This document shows, piece after piece, positions 17,362 through 26,500 of a stretch of DNA of 35,412 nt (position 1 is its first letter; each line of letters opens with the position of its first letter). Below the pieces are notes generated by a model. It had not been told where the DNA came from and ran no database searches. It worked only from the letters and a program-made list of their open reading frames with translations. Source of the stretch: an uncultured Candidatus Poseidoniales archaeon (lineage in GTDB: Archaea; Thermoplasmatota; Poseidoniia; Poseidoniales; Poseidoniaceae); the NCBI GenBank assembly GCA_905182635.1, contig CAJJCM010000070.1, forward strand, positions 1-35,412, in the 5' to 3' direction. The translations under genes and the position numbers were made by a program.

Positions 17362-18708
17362 ATGCCAATTATTATGGGGGTTCGTTTTCGACCAAAACTG
17401 ATGTCGGTATTGGGTGTACAAACCGGCACTTTTAGTCCGGGAGGAAAACAACGCGGCGTTTCCGACGCTCCTACCTTTCCTGATGCCGCAGACGGGCTCT
17501 TGTATGGTGTTGATTTACCACCATCAGCAGATGGTCCCGGTGTGCTACTTACAGCCGATGGAGGGCGCTATTGTGGCACCCTCTTTGGAGCACGTGGCCA
17601 TGGCGAGGGCGAGTTGGTATTCACCACAGGAATGATGGGGTATCAAGAATCGTTAACCGACCCTTCCTTTGCAGGACAAGTGCTGACCTTCACCTATCCT
17701 TTGATCGGGAACTACGGCATTCACGCTGGAGCATCTGAATCTGCCGGTGTATGGCCAAGAGGTGTGGTTGTGCGCCATGCCATGCAGCAACCAGACCACC
17801 GCCATTCAATTGCAACAGTGGAAGATTTACTCCGTTTACATAGCGTGCCTGGCATTGAAGGTATTGATACTCGTGCAATTACGCAAAGAGTTCGGGAACT
17901 TGGGACTGTGCTCTGTGTCTTTGGACCTGAATCCGAAGAAGCACTTCTTCAACAGCGACTCAAGCAACTGACCTCTCCTGACCTTGATGACTTGGTCGAC
18001 CAAGTCTCGCTCTCCACTCCTGTGATTTTGAATCATGGTGCGTTGGATGCACTCGACCATCCACTGCCACGTCTTGGAGTTCTTGACTGTGGGATAAAAT
18101 ACAATATCTTACGTAACCTCTGTCTTCATTTCGAAGTGGTCTGGTGCCCTCCTGAAACACCGTATGATGTACTCGTTCAGGAATATCAGATCGATGCATT
18201 GTTTTGCTCAAATGGCCCTGGTGACCCTGCTCATCCCGGAAAAGCAACCATGGCTCGTAATACGTTGGCTCAAGCAGTTCAAGCAAAGTTACCAGTCATG
18301 GGCATTTGTCTTGGACATCAATTGATGGGATTGGCATCCGGTTTGCAAACATACAAAATGCGCTATGGGCATCGTGGGGCAAACCAACCGGTCATCGATT
18401 TGAAGACTGGTTTGGTCACCATCACCAGTCAAAACCATGGTTTTGCAGTTGCAGACCCTGATGCAGGTATGCTTGCGGCTCATCCAAGTGGTGCATGTTC
18501 GCCCCCGAGTGCCAATCAACACGGCGCTGAAGTTGTGGTTCGTTTTGTCAATGCAAACGACCGAACGGTCGAAGGATTAGACCTTGTAGGCCACCCTTCG
18601 TTTACGGTTCAATTCCACCCTGAAGCTTGTCCAGGTCCTCATGATGCAGCACCTTTGTTCAAGCATTTCCGTGATATTGTCGATGAAGCCTTGGGAGGTG
18701 TAAACTGA
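17362..18708 (+). CDS. carA: Carbamoyl phosphate synthase small subunit
   Basis: Glutaminase subunit that supplies ammonia to CarB for carbamoyl phosphate, used in pyrimidine and arginine synthesis. The N-terminal CarA domain is clear (GELVFTTGMMGYQESLTDPSFAGQVLTFTYP). The class I glutamine amidotransferase domain has SNGPGDP, the nucleophile Cys in MGICLGHQLMGLASG (about residue 316) and the His/Glu pair in VQFHPEACPG (about 419 and 421). There is an N-terminal extension of about 40-55 residues compared with E. coli CarA, depending on start (TTG 17359, ATG 17362, 17374 or 17401). The stop overlaps the carB start by one base (TGATG). Confidence 0.95.
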   Translation: MPIIMGVRFRPKLMSVLGVQTGTFSPGGKQRGVSDAPTFPDAADGLLYGVDLPPSADGPGVLLTADGGRYCGTLFGARGHGEGELVFTTGMMGYQESLTDPSFAGQVLTFTYPLIGNYGIHAGASESAGVWPRGVVVRHAMQQPDHRHSIATVEDLLRLHSVPGIEGIDTRAITQRVRELGTVLCVFGPESEEALLQQRLKQLTSPDLDDLVDQVSLSTPVILNHGALDALDHPLPRLGVLDCGIKYNILRNLCLHFEVVWCPPETPYDVLVQEYQIDALFCSNGPGDPAHPGKATMARNTLAQAVQAKLPVMGICLGHQLMGLASGLQTYKMRYGHRGANQPVIDLKTGLVTITSQNHGFAVADPDAGMLAAHPSGACSPPSANQHGAEVVVRFVNANDRTVEGLDLVGHPSFTVQFHPEACPGPHDAAPLFKHFRDIVDEALGGVN

Positions 18709-21700
18709 TGCCACGTCGAGATGACCTCAAGACGATTCTTGTGCTTGGTAGTGGTCCGATTAAGATTGGTCAGGCTGCAGAATTTGATTTCTCAGGAAGC
18801 CAAGCCGTCCGTGCACTAAGGGAAGATGGCTACGAGGTCATCTTGGTCAATTCAAATCCTGCAACGATTCAGAATGACCCTGAAATGGCCGATATAATCT
18901 ACATTGAACCGCTACTCGCTGATACTGTCCGGCGTATCTTGGAAATTGAGAGGCCTTGCGCATTGCTTGCAGGCATGGGTGGACAAACCGCCCTCAATAT
19001 CGCCAGTGAACTTGCCCACGATGGTTCACTTGAACGTCTTGGAATCGAATTGATTGGCTCGGATTTAGATGCAATTGACAAAGCAGAAGATCGTGAGTTA
19101 TTCAATCAAGTCTGCAAATCAATCAATCTTCCAATTTCGAATGCCATCGCGTGCAAAACGATGGATGAGGTCATTGCCGCTGCTGAATCAATCGGTACTT
19201 GGCCACTTCTCATCCGTCCTGCTTTCACGCTTGGTGGACTTGGCGGAGGTACCGCTTGGGATATGGGGCAATTAGTGGAAATCGCTACACTTGGATTGCG
19301 CAACTCTCGTATCAGTCAGGTGTTAATTGAGGAATCGATTCTTGGGTGGCAAGAATTGGAGTATGAAGTGATGCGTGACGGTGCAGATAACGCAACCATC
19401 GTTTGTACGATGGAAAACATCGACCCAATGGGCGTACACACGGGTGAATCGACGGTTGTCGCCCCTTTGCAATCTTTTTCAGATGCTGACCATCAGATTC
19501 TCCGAGACCAAGCGCTCGCCTTAATTCGTGAACTGAATATCAAGGGCGGGTGTAATGTTCAATTTGCATACAATCAATCAACTGGTGAGACACGAGTGAT
19601 TGAAGTCAACCCACGAGTTTCCCGTTCCTCCGCACTCGCAAGCAAGGCAACAGGTTACCCAATCGCTCGAATGGCTGCAAAAATTGCTGTCGGATATACA
19701 CTGGATGAATTACCAAATCCAATAACTGGGAAAGGTACGACCGCTGCATTCGAACCTACGCTTGATTACTGCGTTGTCAAAATCCCTCGATGGCCATTTG
19801 ACAAATTCCGAACGGCAGACCGAACACTCGGCACTTCGATGAAGTCAACGGGTGAAGTGATGGCGATTGGAAGAAACTTCGAAGAGGCTTTCCTCAAGGC
19901 TTGGGCTTCACTCGAGCAAGGTTATGCCCATCCTCGTCCATTGACACGGGCAGATGAATCAGAAGGCGAAGGTATGGCTGAGCGGGCTTTGACCGCTTTA
20001 CCTGACTCAACACTTGTCGAGTGGTGCAGAGTTGCAACCGACCGACGTATGGGTGCGTTGATTGAAGCATTCCGTCGAGGATGGAGTGTCGAAAAGGTTC
20101 ACGAAATTACTCGTATTACACGTTGGTTTTTGTATCGATTTGAAAACATTGCACACATCGAAAAAGAAATTACAAACACGGCTGCACTCCCGGCAGAATT
20201 GAACAGGGAACAACTTCGCTCTTGGAAGAGCCACGGTTTTTCGGATGAACACATCGCCGATGCGTTAGCAGGTTTCCCTTCAACCGGTCCACGCTTTTTG
20301 CCTCATGGCAGAAATGAGGAAGCCGTCATGCGCCGCCGTCATACTCTTGCCTTACATCCTCGATTCCGAATGGTTGATTCATGTGCAGCAGAATTTGCTG
20401 CAGAAACTCCGTATTATTACTCAACTTATGAGTTGGATGATGCCAAGGGTATTGACTTGCTTCCGGATCTTGATATGCGAACAAAAGAACGGTTGGTCAC
20501 GGTTGGAAGTGGTCCAATCCGAATCGGTCAAGGAATTGAATTTGATTATGGCTGCGTCCATGCCGTCAAGGCCATTCGTCAAGCCGGAAAGGATGCTATT
20601 CTCATCAACAATAACCCTGAAACTGTTTCAACTGACTTCGATACCTCGGACCGATTGTATTTCGAGCCCTTAACTCTTGAATACGTTTCAGAAATACTTC
20701 TGCGTGAACAAGCACATGGAATCCTTTTGCAATTCGGAGGCCAGACAGCAATTAATTTGGCATTGCCATTGAAAGAGCGTCTTTCAGTCCTGAAACCACT
20801 TGGCTTGGATTTGTCCATCATGGGTACTTCATGTGATGCAGTTGATGAAGCAAGTGACCGAGAACGGTTTGAAGCGTTTGCCAAGCGTGCAGGGCTTCGT
20901 ATGCCGAATGGAATGACGGGTACTACCGCAGAAGATGTCCGTAAAGCAGCCATGGCGATTGGTTTCCCAGTCTTGATTCGTCCGTCCTATGTTCTTGGCG
21001 GTCGTGGGATGGAGATTCTCTCAAATCAACAACAACTCGACGCGTATCTCAATGAGGCCTATCTTGCGCCTGATAAACCGCTCTTGGTCGATGAATATCT
21101 TGGCCATGCAACTGAAATGGATGTCGATGCAGTTTGTGATGGGAAGGACGTTTTGGTTGGAGCCATCATGGAACATCTCGAGGAGGCTGGGATTCATTCT
21201 GGTGATTCAACCTGCTTTATCCCAGCTCAGAATATTTCAGATGCTCTGCTTGAGAAAATAGCGGAACAAACTAAAATTATTGGACTCGGCCTCAATATCA
21301 GAGGGTGCTATAACATTCAATTCGCACTTCAAGGTGATGATTTGTATGTTCTTGAAGTGAATCCGCGTTCATCCCGAACAGTACCCTTTGTGGCGAAGGC
21401 GACAGGTCTTCCGATGGCACGTATCGGCGCAAATGTCACCATTGGAATCCCTCTTTCCGAACAAGAAATCCCTCGCCGCACCTCTGGTCAAGTCTGCGTG
21501 AAAGCACCAGTATTCCCGTTCATAAAACTGCGTGGACTTGACCCAGCGCCAGGTCCAGAGATGAAATCAACCGGTGAAGTATATGGCTCAGATGTCTCTG
21601 CTGACCTTGCGTATCTCAAAGCGAGATTAGCAACTGAAGTTCCAGTGGCAACTTCGGGAGGTGCCTATCTCACCGTACGAAATGAGGACAAGAAATCCCT

Positions 21701-22052
21701 CATCCCAATTGCTCGTGAACTCGCTGAAATTGGATTCACACTCTATGCCACGCCTGGAACATGTGATGCTCTTCGTGAGGCTGGCGTTACTGCTAACGTC
21801 GCTTATCGTATCGCTGATAAAAATCATCCAGATGCATTGGACCTCATGCGACAGGGCGCAGTTTCGTTCATTGTCAATGTCCCTACAATCTCTGGGGGGG
21901 CGGTTCGTGATGGAAACATGATGCGCCGTTTGGCTGTCGAATTGAATATACCATTTGTCACTACTCTACGTGGTGCTAAAATGGAAGTCGCTGCAAGTAA
22001 GGCCAAATTGAGTGGACCACTGGAACCACGAAAGTTAACTGTGCATTACTGA
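18708..22052 (+). CDS. carB: Carbamoyl phosphate synthase large subunit
   Basis: The 1114-residue product has the full internally duplicated layout. The first half opens VLGSGPIKIGQAAEFDFSGSQAV and carries an ATP-grasp domain around LIRPAFTLGGLGGG (about residue 165). An oligomerisation region lies at about 400-550. The second half opens VGSGPIRIGQGIEFDYGCVHAV, with ATP-grasp signature LIRPSYVLGGRGMEI near 757. A C-terminal MGS-type allosteric domain spans about 980-1114. It makes carbamoyl phosphate from bicarbonate, ammonia and two ATP. It is slightly longer than the 1073-residue E. coli protein. It is cotranscribed with carA and ends back to back with the next gene (TGATCA at 22050-22055). 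Confidence 0.98.
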   Translation: MPRRDDLKTILVLGSGPIKIGQAAEFDFSGSQAVRALREDGYEVILVNSNPATIQNDPEMADIIYIEPLLADTVRRILEIERPCALLAGMGGQTALNIASELAHDGSLERLGIELIGSDLDAIDKAEDRELFNQVCKSINLPISNAIACKTMDEVIAAAESIGTWPLLIRPAFTLGGLGGGTAWDMGQLVEIATLGLRNSRISQVLIEESILGWQELEYEVMRDGADNATIVCTMENIDPMGVHTGESTVVAPLQSFSDADHQILRDQALALIRELNIKGGCNVQFAYNQSTGETRVIEVNPRVSRSSALASKATGYPIARMAAKIAVGYTLDELPNPITGKGTTAAFEPTLDYCVVKIPRWPFDKFRTADRTLGTSMKSTGEVMAIGRNFEEAFLKAWASLEQGYAHPRPLTRADESEGEGMAERALTALPDSTLVEWCRVATDRRMGALIEAFRRGWSVEKVHEITRITRWFLYRFENIAHIEKEITNTAALPAELNREQLRSWKSHGFSDEHIADALAGFPSTGPRFLPHGRNEEAVMRRRHTLALHPRFRMVDSCAAEFAAETPYYYSTYELDDAKGIDLLPDLDMRTKERLVTVGSGPIRIGQGIEFDYGCVHAVKAIRQAGKDAILINNNPETVSTDFDTSDRLYFEPLTLEYVSEILLREQAHGILLQFGGQTAINLALPLKERLSVLKPLGLDLSIMGTSCDAVDEASDRERFEAFAKRAGLRMPNGMTGTTAEDVRKAAMAIGFPVLIRPSYVLGGRGMEILSNQQQLDAYLNEAYLAPDKPLLVDEYLGHATEMDVDAVCDGKDVLVGAIMEHLEEAGIHSGDSTCFIPAQNISDALLEKIAEQTKIIGLGLNIRGCYNIQFALQGDDLYVLEVNPRSSRTVPFVAKATGLPMARIGANVTIGIPLSEQEIPRRTSGQVCVKAPVFPFIKLRGLDPAPGPEMKSTGEVYGSDVSADLAYLKARLATEVPVATSGGAYLTVRNEDKKSLIPIARELAEIGFTLYATPGTCDALREAGVTANVAYRIADKNHPDALDLMRQGAVSFIVNVPTISGGAVRDGNMMRRLAVELNIPFVTTLRGAKMEVAASKAKLSGPLEPRKLTVHY

Positions 22053-23324
22053 TCAGCACGCACTGTATGCTTCGATGATATACTTGGTAAGAGGACTTGT
22101 CCATGCCAATTCACTGATGCCTTCTTCACCATCGACATCAAAGATTCGAACAACATCCCGAACCCGAACATTGCCTTCTGAAGAACGGGCAAGAATCGTT
22201 GCTGGTTTGACCACTTTTCCAGTACCATGAGGGTCATAGACCGTGTCAAGAGCATCTTTGAGGAACCAATCTGCCTTTCCACCAGGCTCACCTTCGTATT
22301 TCTTTGTGATTTTCTTTGCCCCAAACATCCCGGTTGATTTCTTATTTTGAGTACCTGCTGCTGCTTTGTTAACTGCTGCTTTATTGGTTGCGGATTTGGT
22401 TCCAGAACTCTTCGCCTTACTCTCCTTTGCTTTAGAGGGTGAACTGGAGACCGAGCGCCCTTTGAATTCTTTTTCAAGTTCTGCTCGGACCTCTTTTTCG
22501 ATATCGCTTCGAATACTCTTTTCGAGTTTTGAACGTAGTTTACCCTCTATTGCAGCAGGGTCTCCTTTTGAAAGCTTGTTGAGGGCATCATCACGTTCAT
22601 CTTGCATGGCTTGCATGACATTGATGTAGTGAGCAGCAACTTGAATCAGTGAAGTTTCCATCGAAGCCTCTAATTGCATTGAAACCACTTCGCTTGAAGA
22701 GTCTCGCCACTTTCGCCATTGGAGCATTGTGTTGGCATGGATGTCAGAACCACACTTTGGACAGAAACTACGCTTTGGAGGTTTGAGGACAGGAATCGCT
22801 CGCATCGATTCGGGGTCGATACCTTCGTGTTCTCCGCTGGCAACATCGTGAATGTGAGTCGATGCTTCCATTCCATTATCCATTGCTTCACGGAACAGCC
22901 CCTCCTTGAGGTCTAATTTTCCGGCTTGAATCAAATCCCATCCATTGGTTCCACGAACAACTGCACGAATTGCTGCATTGGCTGCTGGTGATTTACCCCA
23001 TTCATGATTTGCAAAAACTGAACTCGATGAGGGTTCAGTGATTTCCATTGAAAATGCATCAGAGAGGTCGGCCTCTTCGCCTTCAGCAGGTGCAGCAATA
23101 CCCAATACAATCGGATTTGCACCATCTTCGATTTTGGCGATCATGTCGAATTTCTCAGCCATAGAAAGGTCATCACGGATACGAATGACCTCTTTGAGTT
23201 GGTTCAAATCGTGGCCTGTAGAAGTGATTGGACCTTGAGCGGTCAAGTCATGTCCACATGCGAGACAAAACTTGGCTACGGCTTCAACACCTGCTTCACA
23301 AGTTGGACAGTAGACCCCGGCCAT
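22053..23324 (-). CDS. Zinc-ribbon and coiled-coil protein of unknown function
   Basis: The 423-residue product from ATG 23324 begins with a double-CxxC zinc ribbon (Cys6, Cys9, Cys20, Cys23). A mainly helical region follows, then a lone CPKC (Cys188, Cys191) and a charged coiled coil (about 237-290, EKSIRSDIEKEVRAELEKEF). A low-complexity Ser/Lys/Ala linker spans about 291-335. A conserved-looking C-terminal domain (about 345-423) contains ADWFLKDALDTVYDPHGTGK and VRVRDVVRIFDVDGEEGISELAW. No family is recognised. The open frame reaches 23441 but the extra residues look non-coding. It lies 88 bases after the lysyl-tRNA synthetase stop on the same strand. A scaffold or nucleic-acid-binding role is possible. 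Confidence 0.8.
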   Translation of the reverse strand: MAGVYCPTCEAGVEAVAKFCLACGHDLTAQGPITSTGHDLNQLKEVIRIRDDLSMAEKFDMIAKIEDGANPIVLGIAAPAEGEEADLSDAFSMEITEPSSSSVFANHEWGKSPAANAAIRAVVRGTNGWDLIQAGKLDLKEGLFREAMDNGMEASTHIHDVASGEHEGIDPESMRAIPVLKPPKRSFCPKCGSDIHANTMLQWRKWRDSSSEVVSMQLEASMETSLIQVAAHYINVMQAMQDERDDALNKLSKGDPAAIEGKLRSKLEKSIRSDIEKEVRAELEKEFKGRSVSSSPSKAKESKAKSSGTKSATNKAAVNKAAAGTQNKKSTGMFGAKKITKKYEGEPGGKADWFLKDALDTVYDPHGTGKVVKPATILARSSEGNVRVRDVVRIFDVDGEEGISELAWTSPLTKYIIEAYSAC

Positions 23325-23412
23325 AGAGGGCAATGGTCGCTCACCACTTTTCAAGTATGACGGTCGGATAGGGTAAAAAGAGCATGAAACAACTCCAAAT
23401 GAGAAAAACCAG

Positions 23413-25020
23413 TCATTCTTCCAGAACGATAACACAAGCATTCAGTAACTGAAGGATTTCATCTCTGTCAATTTCAGCAAGAATCGGTGCGAGACGAGGT
23501 CCTTTTTCACTGCCCATCAAGGCTGCATACGCCACTTTAAAGGCGCTTCGAGGTGATTCGTCGAGGTCTTTTGCCGATTGTGGGATGCAAGCACCAATCG
23601 CACCGGTATCCCAAATGCATGTGTTCAATGAAACCGTCAATGCTTTTAGGATTCGACGCTCAACCTCATTCAAGGTCCCAAGCAGAGTGGCATTCGGTTC
23701 AGTGAGAATATTTATTCGCATTTCATCTGGGAAATGACTTGATTGAATCCAATAACGCATTCGATTGAGCCGGTCTTGTAGTTGAGGTGTTTTCTCTTGA
23801 ATTGCACCCGATGCTTGTAGACTCCCCCAGACATCATCATCATTCTTCTTGGTTTGAGCCAATAAGGCCAGGTGGCGGAATGTCACCGCTGTTGCTTTAA
23901 CGTCTTGGCCAGATACGACTGTAGCCATTTTCATGGCTCCGGCAGCATCTTCAATTTGCACTCTTTGCCGTCGGCTGAGTTCATCATTCGCCAATTCGTG
24001 TTGGAAATCTCTTGCAGCAAGTCGTTCAAATTCGTCAGCTAAGATGACAAGTCCCATTCCAGTATCGAATTCAATCGCTTTATTTGGCTTCGATTTAGCG
24101 ACTAAGAGGCGCAAAATTTCAGGGGGGACTAATCGCAATGCTTCGATTGGACCAATCGTGTTGCCTGCGGATGAAGACATAGCACCTTGTCCTTTGAGAC
24201 TGATCCATTCATAGACCAGTGGATGGGGGGGTTCGTGGCCAAGTATTTTCACGATTTCGCGACCGGTCGAATACGAGCCACCTGCAGCGCCATGGTCCTT
24301 TCCAAACGCTTCACATGTGACGCCAATCCATCCCCATTTTGCAGGCCAATCGATTCGCCAAGGCAATTTTCCTTCACCCTTGGTAAGGTCAGAGGAGCCC
24401 GATTCTCCGTATTCATCCTCCCAATGGACAAGTGGGTACTCATAGCCAGTGACACGAACTTTGTCAAGTCCGCCACGGGAATTTAATGGACTCCAAGGGA
24501 ACCAGCCATCGGGTAATTCACGTCCTGAGATGCGTTCGATGGCTTCACGGATATCGTCTGCATGGTCGCATGCTTTTTTTGAAAGTTCCGTGAAGCGGCC
24601 GCTTCTATAGGATTCAAGGTTGTCAATAAGTCGAGGCTGAACGCCGATTTCTTCAAGCGCTTTGAGAAACGGTTCAAGGAAATGATTGGCATAGGTCCAA
24701 CCTTCGTCGTTAAACCGTTCCCAATCCGGGTTTCCATCTTCTTTTGGTGCAGGTATGGCGCCCAATTGATTTCCGACGAATTGTTCGTATTCAGGTCCAA
24801 GGAAATCATAGACTTTCCGTAAAGGGTCTGCACTGTCAATGATGAAGACAAAATCAACTGCTAATCCAGCATCTTTTGCTGCACGGGCGATTATATCTCC
24901 AGTGAGAATCTCACGAAGATGCCCAATGTGGAATTCCCCACTGGGTGTAATACCTGTAGATACAACATGCGTATCGCTCTTGTGAGCAAGCGCTTGTGCT
25001 GCTACATCTGCCCAATGCAC
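23413..25020 (-). CDS. lysS: Lysyl-tRNA synthetase, class I
   Basis: Charges tRNA-Lys. The 535-residue protein is the class I type found in most archaea and some bacteria. The HIGH signature is in TPSGEFHIGHLRE (near residue 30), and the KMSKS-equivalent is in LKGQGAMSSSAGN. The central CEAFGKDHGAAGGSYSTG segment is also typical. The C-terminal helical domain ends at LLNACVIVLEE. The start is a GTG at 25020, supported by the Shine-Dalgarno GAGGTGA four bases upstream. That site overlaps the TGA of the upstream gfcR-like gene, suggesting coupled translation. Confidence 0.95.
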   Translation of the reverse strand: MHWADVAAQALAHKSDTHVVSTGITPSGEFHIGHLREILTGDIIARAAKDAGLAVDFVFIIDSADPLRKVYDFLGPEYEQFVGNQLGAIPAPKEDGNPDWERFNDEGWTYANHFLEPFLKALEEIGVQPRLIDNLESYRSGRFTELSKKACDHADDIREAIERISGRELPDGWFPWSPLNSRGGLDKVRVTGYEYPLVHWEDEYGESGSSDLTKGEGKLPWRIDWPAKWGWIGVTCEAFGKDHGAAGGSYSTGREIVKILGHEPPHPLVYEWISLKGQGAMSSSAGNTIGPIEALRLVPPEILRLLVAKSKPNKAIEFDTGMGLVILADEFERLAARDFQHELANDELSRRQRVQIEDAAGAMKMATVVSGQDVKATAVTFRHLALLAQTKKNDDDVWGSLQASGAIQEKTPQLQDRLNRMRYWIQSSHFPDEMRINILTEPNATLLGTLNEVERRILKALTVSLNTCIWDTGAIGACIPQSAKDLDESPRSAFKVAYAALMGSEKGPRLAPILAEIDRDEILQLLNACVIVLEE

Positions 25021-25024
25021 GTGT

Positions 25025-25031
25025 TCACCTC
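25025..25031 (-). promoter_or_regulatory. Shine-Dalgarno site of lysS overlapping the upstream stop codon
   Basis: On the - strand the sequence TGAGGTGAACACGTG joins the gfcR-like TGA stop, a GAGGTGA ribosome binding site and the GTG start of lysS. It decides the unusual GTG start. Confidence 0.75.
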
Positions 25032-25623
25032 AGACTGGGACGGCTCGGATCATGCCTCGAAGTGGCACTCCGTCGATTTCATTGCGAGTGGTTTTGTTGA
25101 CGAGAACAATGACTAAGCCAACTTCTCCACCAGCGGCTCGAATCGAACCTATGGTTTTGCTCAACGTGGTGCCAGATGACATGACATCATCGACAATGAC
25201 TACTTTCTTACCAGAGACTTGACCGTATTTACTTGAAAGAACGCCGTGGCCATCATCGCCTTCGACGTTGCGATAGATGGTGTATTCCGAACCTAAGCAT
25301 CGAGCGACTTCATGCGCAAAACTGATTCCATTGATTGAAATTCCGACAATGGTGTCGATGTCGGCTGCCCCGAGTTCTTCATCGGCTATGTCGGCCATAA
25401 TCGTACCAACTGCTGCGATTCGTTCAGGACGAACGCCAATGCTTCTCCAACCGATTCGAACATCGGTCGGTCGTTCTCCAGTTTCTCCTTCCGTCAATAG
25501 CCAAGATATAGTATCTTGAGAAAGCGATAACTCGTCGGCGATTTGTTGAGTATTCAACCCCTCCTTCCGCAAACCAAATGCTTGTGCGCGCAGTTCTTCA
25601 ATGCTCAATGCCATAGTACTCAT
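25030..25623 (-). CDS. gfcR: GfcR-like regulator: helix-turn-helix fused to phosphoribosyltransferase domain
   Basis: The 197-residue product has an N-terminal helix-turn-helix (about residues 8-45, EGLNTQQIADELSLSQDTISWLL). A PRTase fold follows with the PRPP-binding motif VVIVDDVMSSGTT (141-153) and the VGISINGISFAHEVA loop. This is the architecture of archaeal orotate-phosphoribosyltransferase-like regulators, of which haloarchaeal GfcR controls sugar catabolism. Whether this member regulates sugars, nucleotides or something else is not shown by the sequence. Starts at ATG 25623 or 25614. It lies directly upstream of lysS on the same strand and is divergent from aIF2-beta. Confidence 0.88.
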   Translation of the reverse strand: MSTMALSIEELRAQAFGLRKEGLNTQQIADELSLSQDTISWLLTEGETGERPTDVRIGWRSIGVRPERIAAVGTIMADIADEELGAADIDTIVGISINGISFAHEVARCLGSEYTIYRNVEGDDGHGVLSSKYGQVSGKKVVIVDDVMSSGTTLSKTIGSIRAAGGEVGLVIVLVNKTTRNEIDGVPLRGMIRAVPV

Positions 25624-25732
25624 TCAGGGCTAAGGACACTAACTCATCAACCCTTTGCACATTCGCTATGTAGACCCCCCTAGATGGCTTGCATCCAAAG
25701 GCTTCAAGAAAGAGCGACACAGGCCCTCGTCT
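25624..25732. promoter_or_regulatory. Divergent intergenic region gfcR-like / aIF2-beta
   Basis: About 109 bases separate the two divergent start codons and must hold both promoters. I see no clear TATA box, palindrome or operator; an open frame to 25655 exists but does not resemble aIF2-beta. Confidence 0.4.
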
Positions 25733-26143
25733 ATGAGCGACTTTGATTATGAGTCCTTGCTCGACAGAGCACGGGAAAATATCCCTGAAGAAATTTCTTC
25801 AAGATCCCGATGGCGCTTGCCAGAACCTCAGATTCTTATCGAAGGTCAAAATACTATTTTCCGTAACTTCAACGAAGTGGTTTCGATGATGGATCGAGAT
25901 GATAACCATGTGTATCAATACCTTTTGAACGAACTTGGAACATCCGGTTCACGAGATGGCCCTCGTGCTCGGTTCAAGGGACGAATCCCTCCAAAGCGAA
26001 TCAAGAGAACCCTTGTTAATTACGTCAATTCCTTTATCAAATGCAGTCAGTGCTCAGGTCCAGATACGCATTTCGTCAAGCAAGACCGAACGACATTACT
26101 GAAATGTCAGGCTTGCGGTGCATCACGCCCAGTGAAACTTTGA
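25733..26143 (+). CDS. Translation initiation factor aIF2, beta subunit
   Basis: Part of the heterotrimeric aIF2 that brings initiator Met-tRNA to the small ribosomal subunit. From the ATG at 25733 the product has 136 residues, the usual archaeal length. It begins MSDFDYESLLDRARENIPEE, continues with the central alpha-beta domain (TIFRNFNEVVSMMDRDDNHVYQYLLNELGT) and FKGRIPPKRIKRTLVNYVNSFIKC, and ends in a C4 zinc ribbon (Cys104, Cys107, Cys125, Cys128). The open frame extends to 25655 from a non-ATG codon, but the extra 26 residues are not family-like, so the internal ATG is chosen. Confidence 0.96.
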   Translation: MSDFDYESLLDRARENIPEEISSRSRWRLPEPQILIEGQNTIFRNFNEVVSMMDRDDNHVYQYLLNELGTSGSRDGPRARFKGRIPPKRIKRTLVNYVNSFIKCSQCSGPDTHFVKQDRTTLLKCQACGASRPVKL

Positions 26144-26157
26144 TTCACGCGATGCTC

Positions 26158-26499
26158 TTACTCGAGTTTGAGTCGATATTTTTCAGCCACAGCTCCAGAA
26201 CGGAGATGTTCAATGATATCCGGGATGGCATCTTTTCCAGGTATTGAATACCAAGTGCCCTCGGGATAGACCACACATGTTGTTCCAAATTCGCAGAAAT
26301 CAAGACATCCGGATTTCTGAACTCGAACATTGGTGAGGCCTGCTTCTTTGGCCGAAGTTTTCAGTAGGCGCATCAGATCTAAACTGCCTCTTTTTGAGCA
26401 AGAAGGCCTGCTTGCACCTTCAGGTCGCTCATGGCCACAAACGAATGCATGGCGTTCATAGCCTGGTGCTGTGCGCCCTTTAGGATCTGTTGGCATCAT
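26158..26499 (-). CDS. Thioredoxin-like [2Fe-2S] ferredoxin
   Basis: The product of about 113 residues has the four-cysteine pattern of this family: Cys21 (VCGHERPEG), Cys34 (RPSCSKRGS), and Cys65 and Cys69 (KSGCLDFCEFGTTCVVYPEGTWY). Such proteins carry a [2Fe-2S] cluster in a thioredoxin fold and act in electron transfer. The open frame runs to 26535, but ATG 26499, one base after the stop of the upstream carbinolamine dehydratase gene and preceded by GGAG, is the sensible start. It is the last gene of a tight three-gene operon, so the redox partner may concern pterin metabolism (inference). Confidence 0.9.
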   Translation of the reverse strand: MMPTDPKGRTAPGYERHAFVCGHERPEGASRPSCSKRGSLDLMRLLKTSAKEAGLTNVRVQKSGCLDFCEFGTTCVVYPEGTWYSIPGKDAIPDIIEHLRSGAVAEKYRLKLE

Positions 26500-26500
26500 C

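Noticed and set aside
22046-22477. 143-residue - strand frame over the zinc-ribbon protein C-terminus
   Set aside because: Different frame over the low-complexity linker of a better supported gene; composition mirrors the repeat-like linker.
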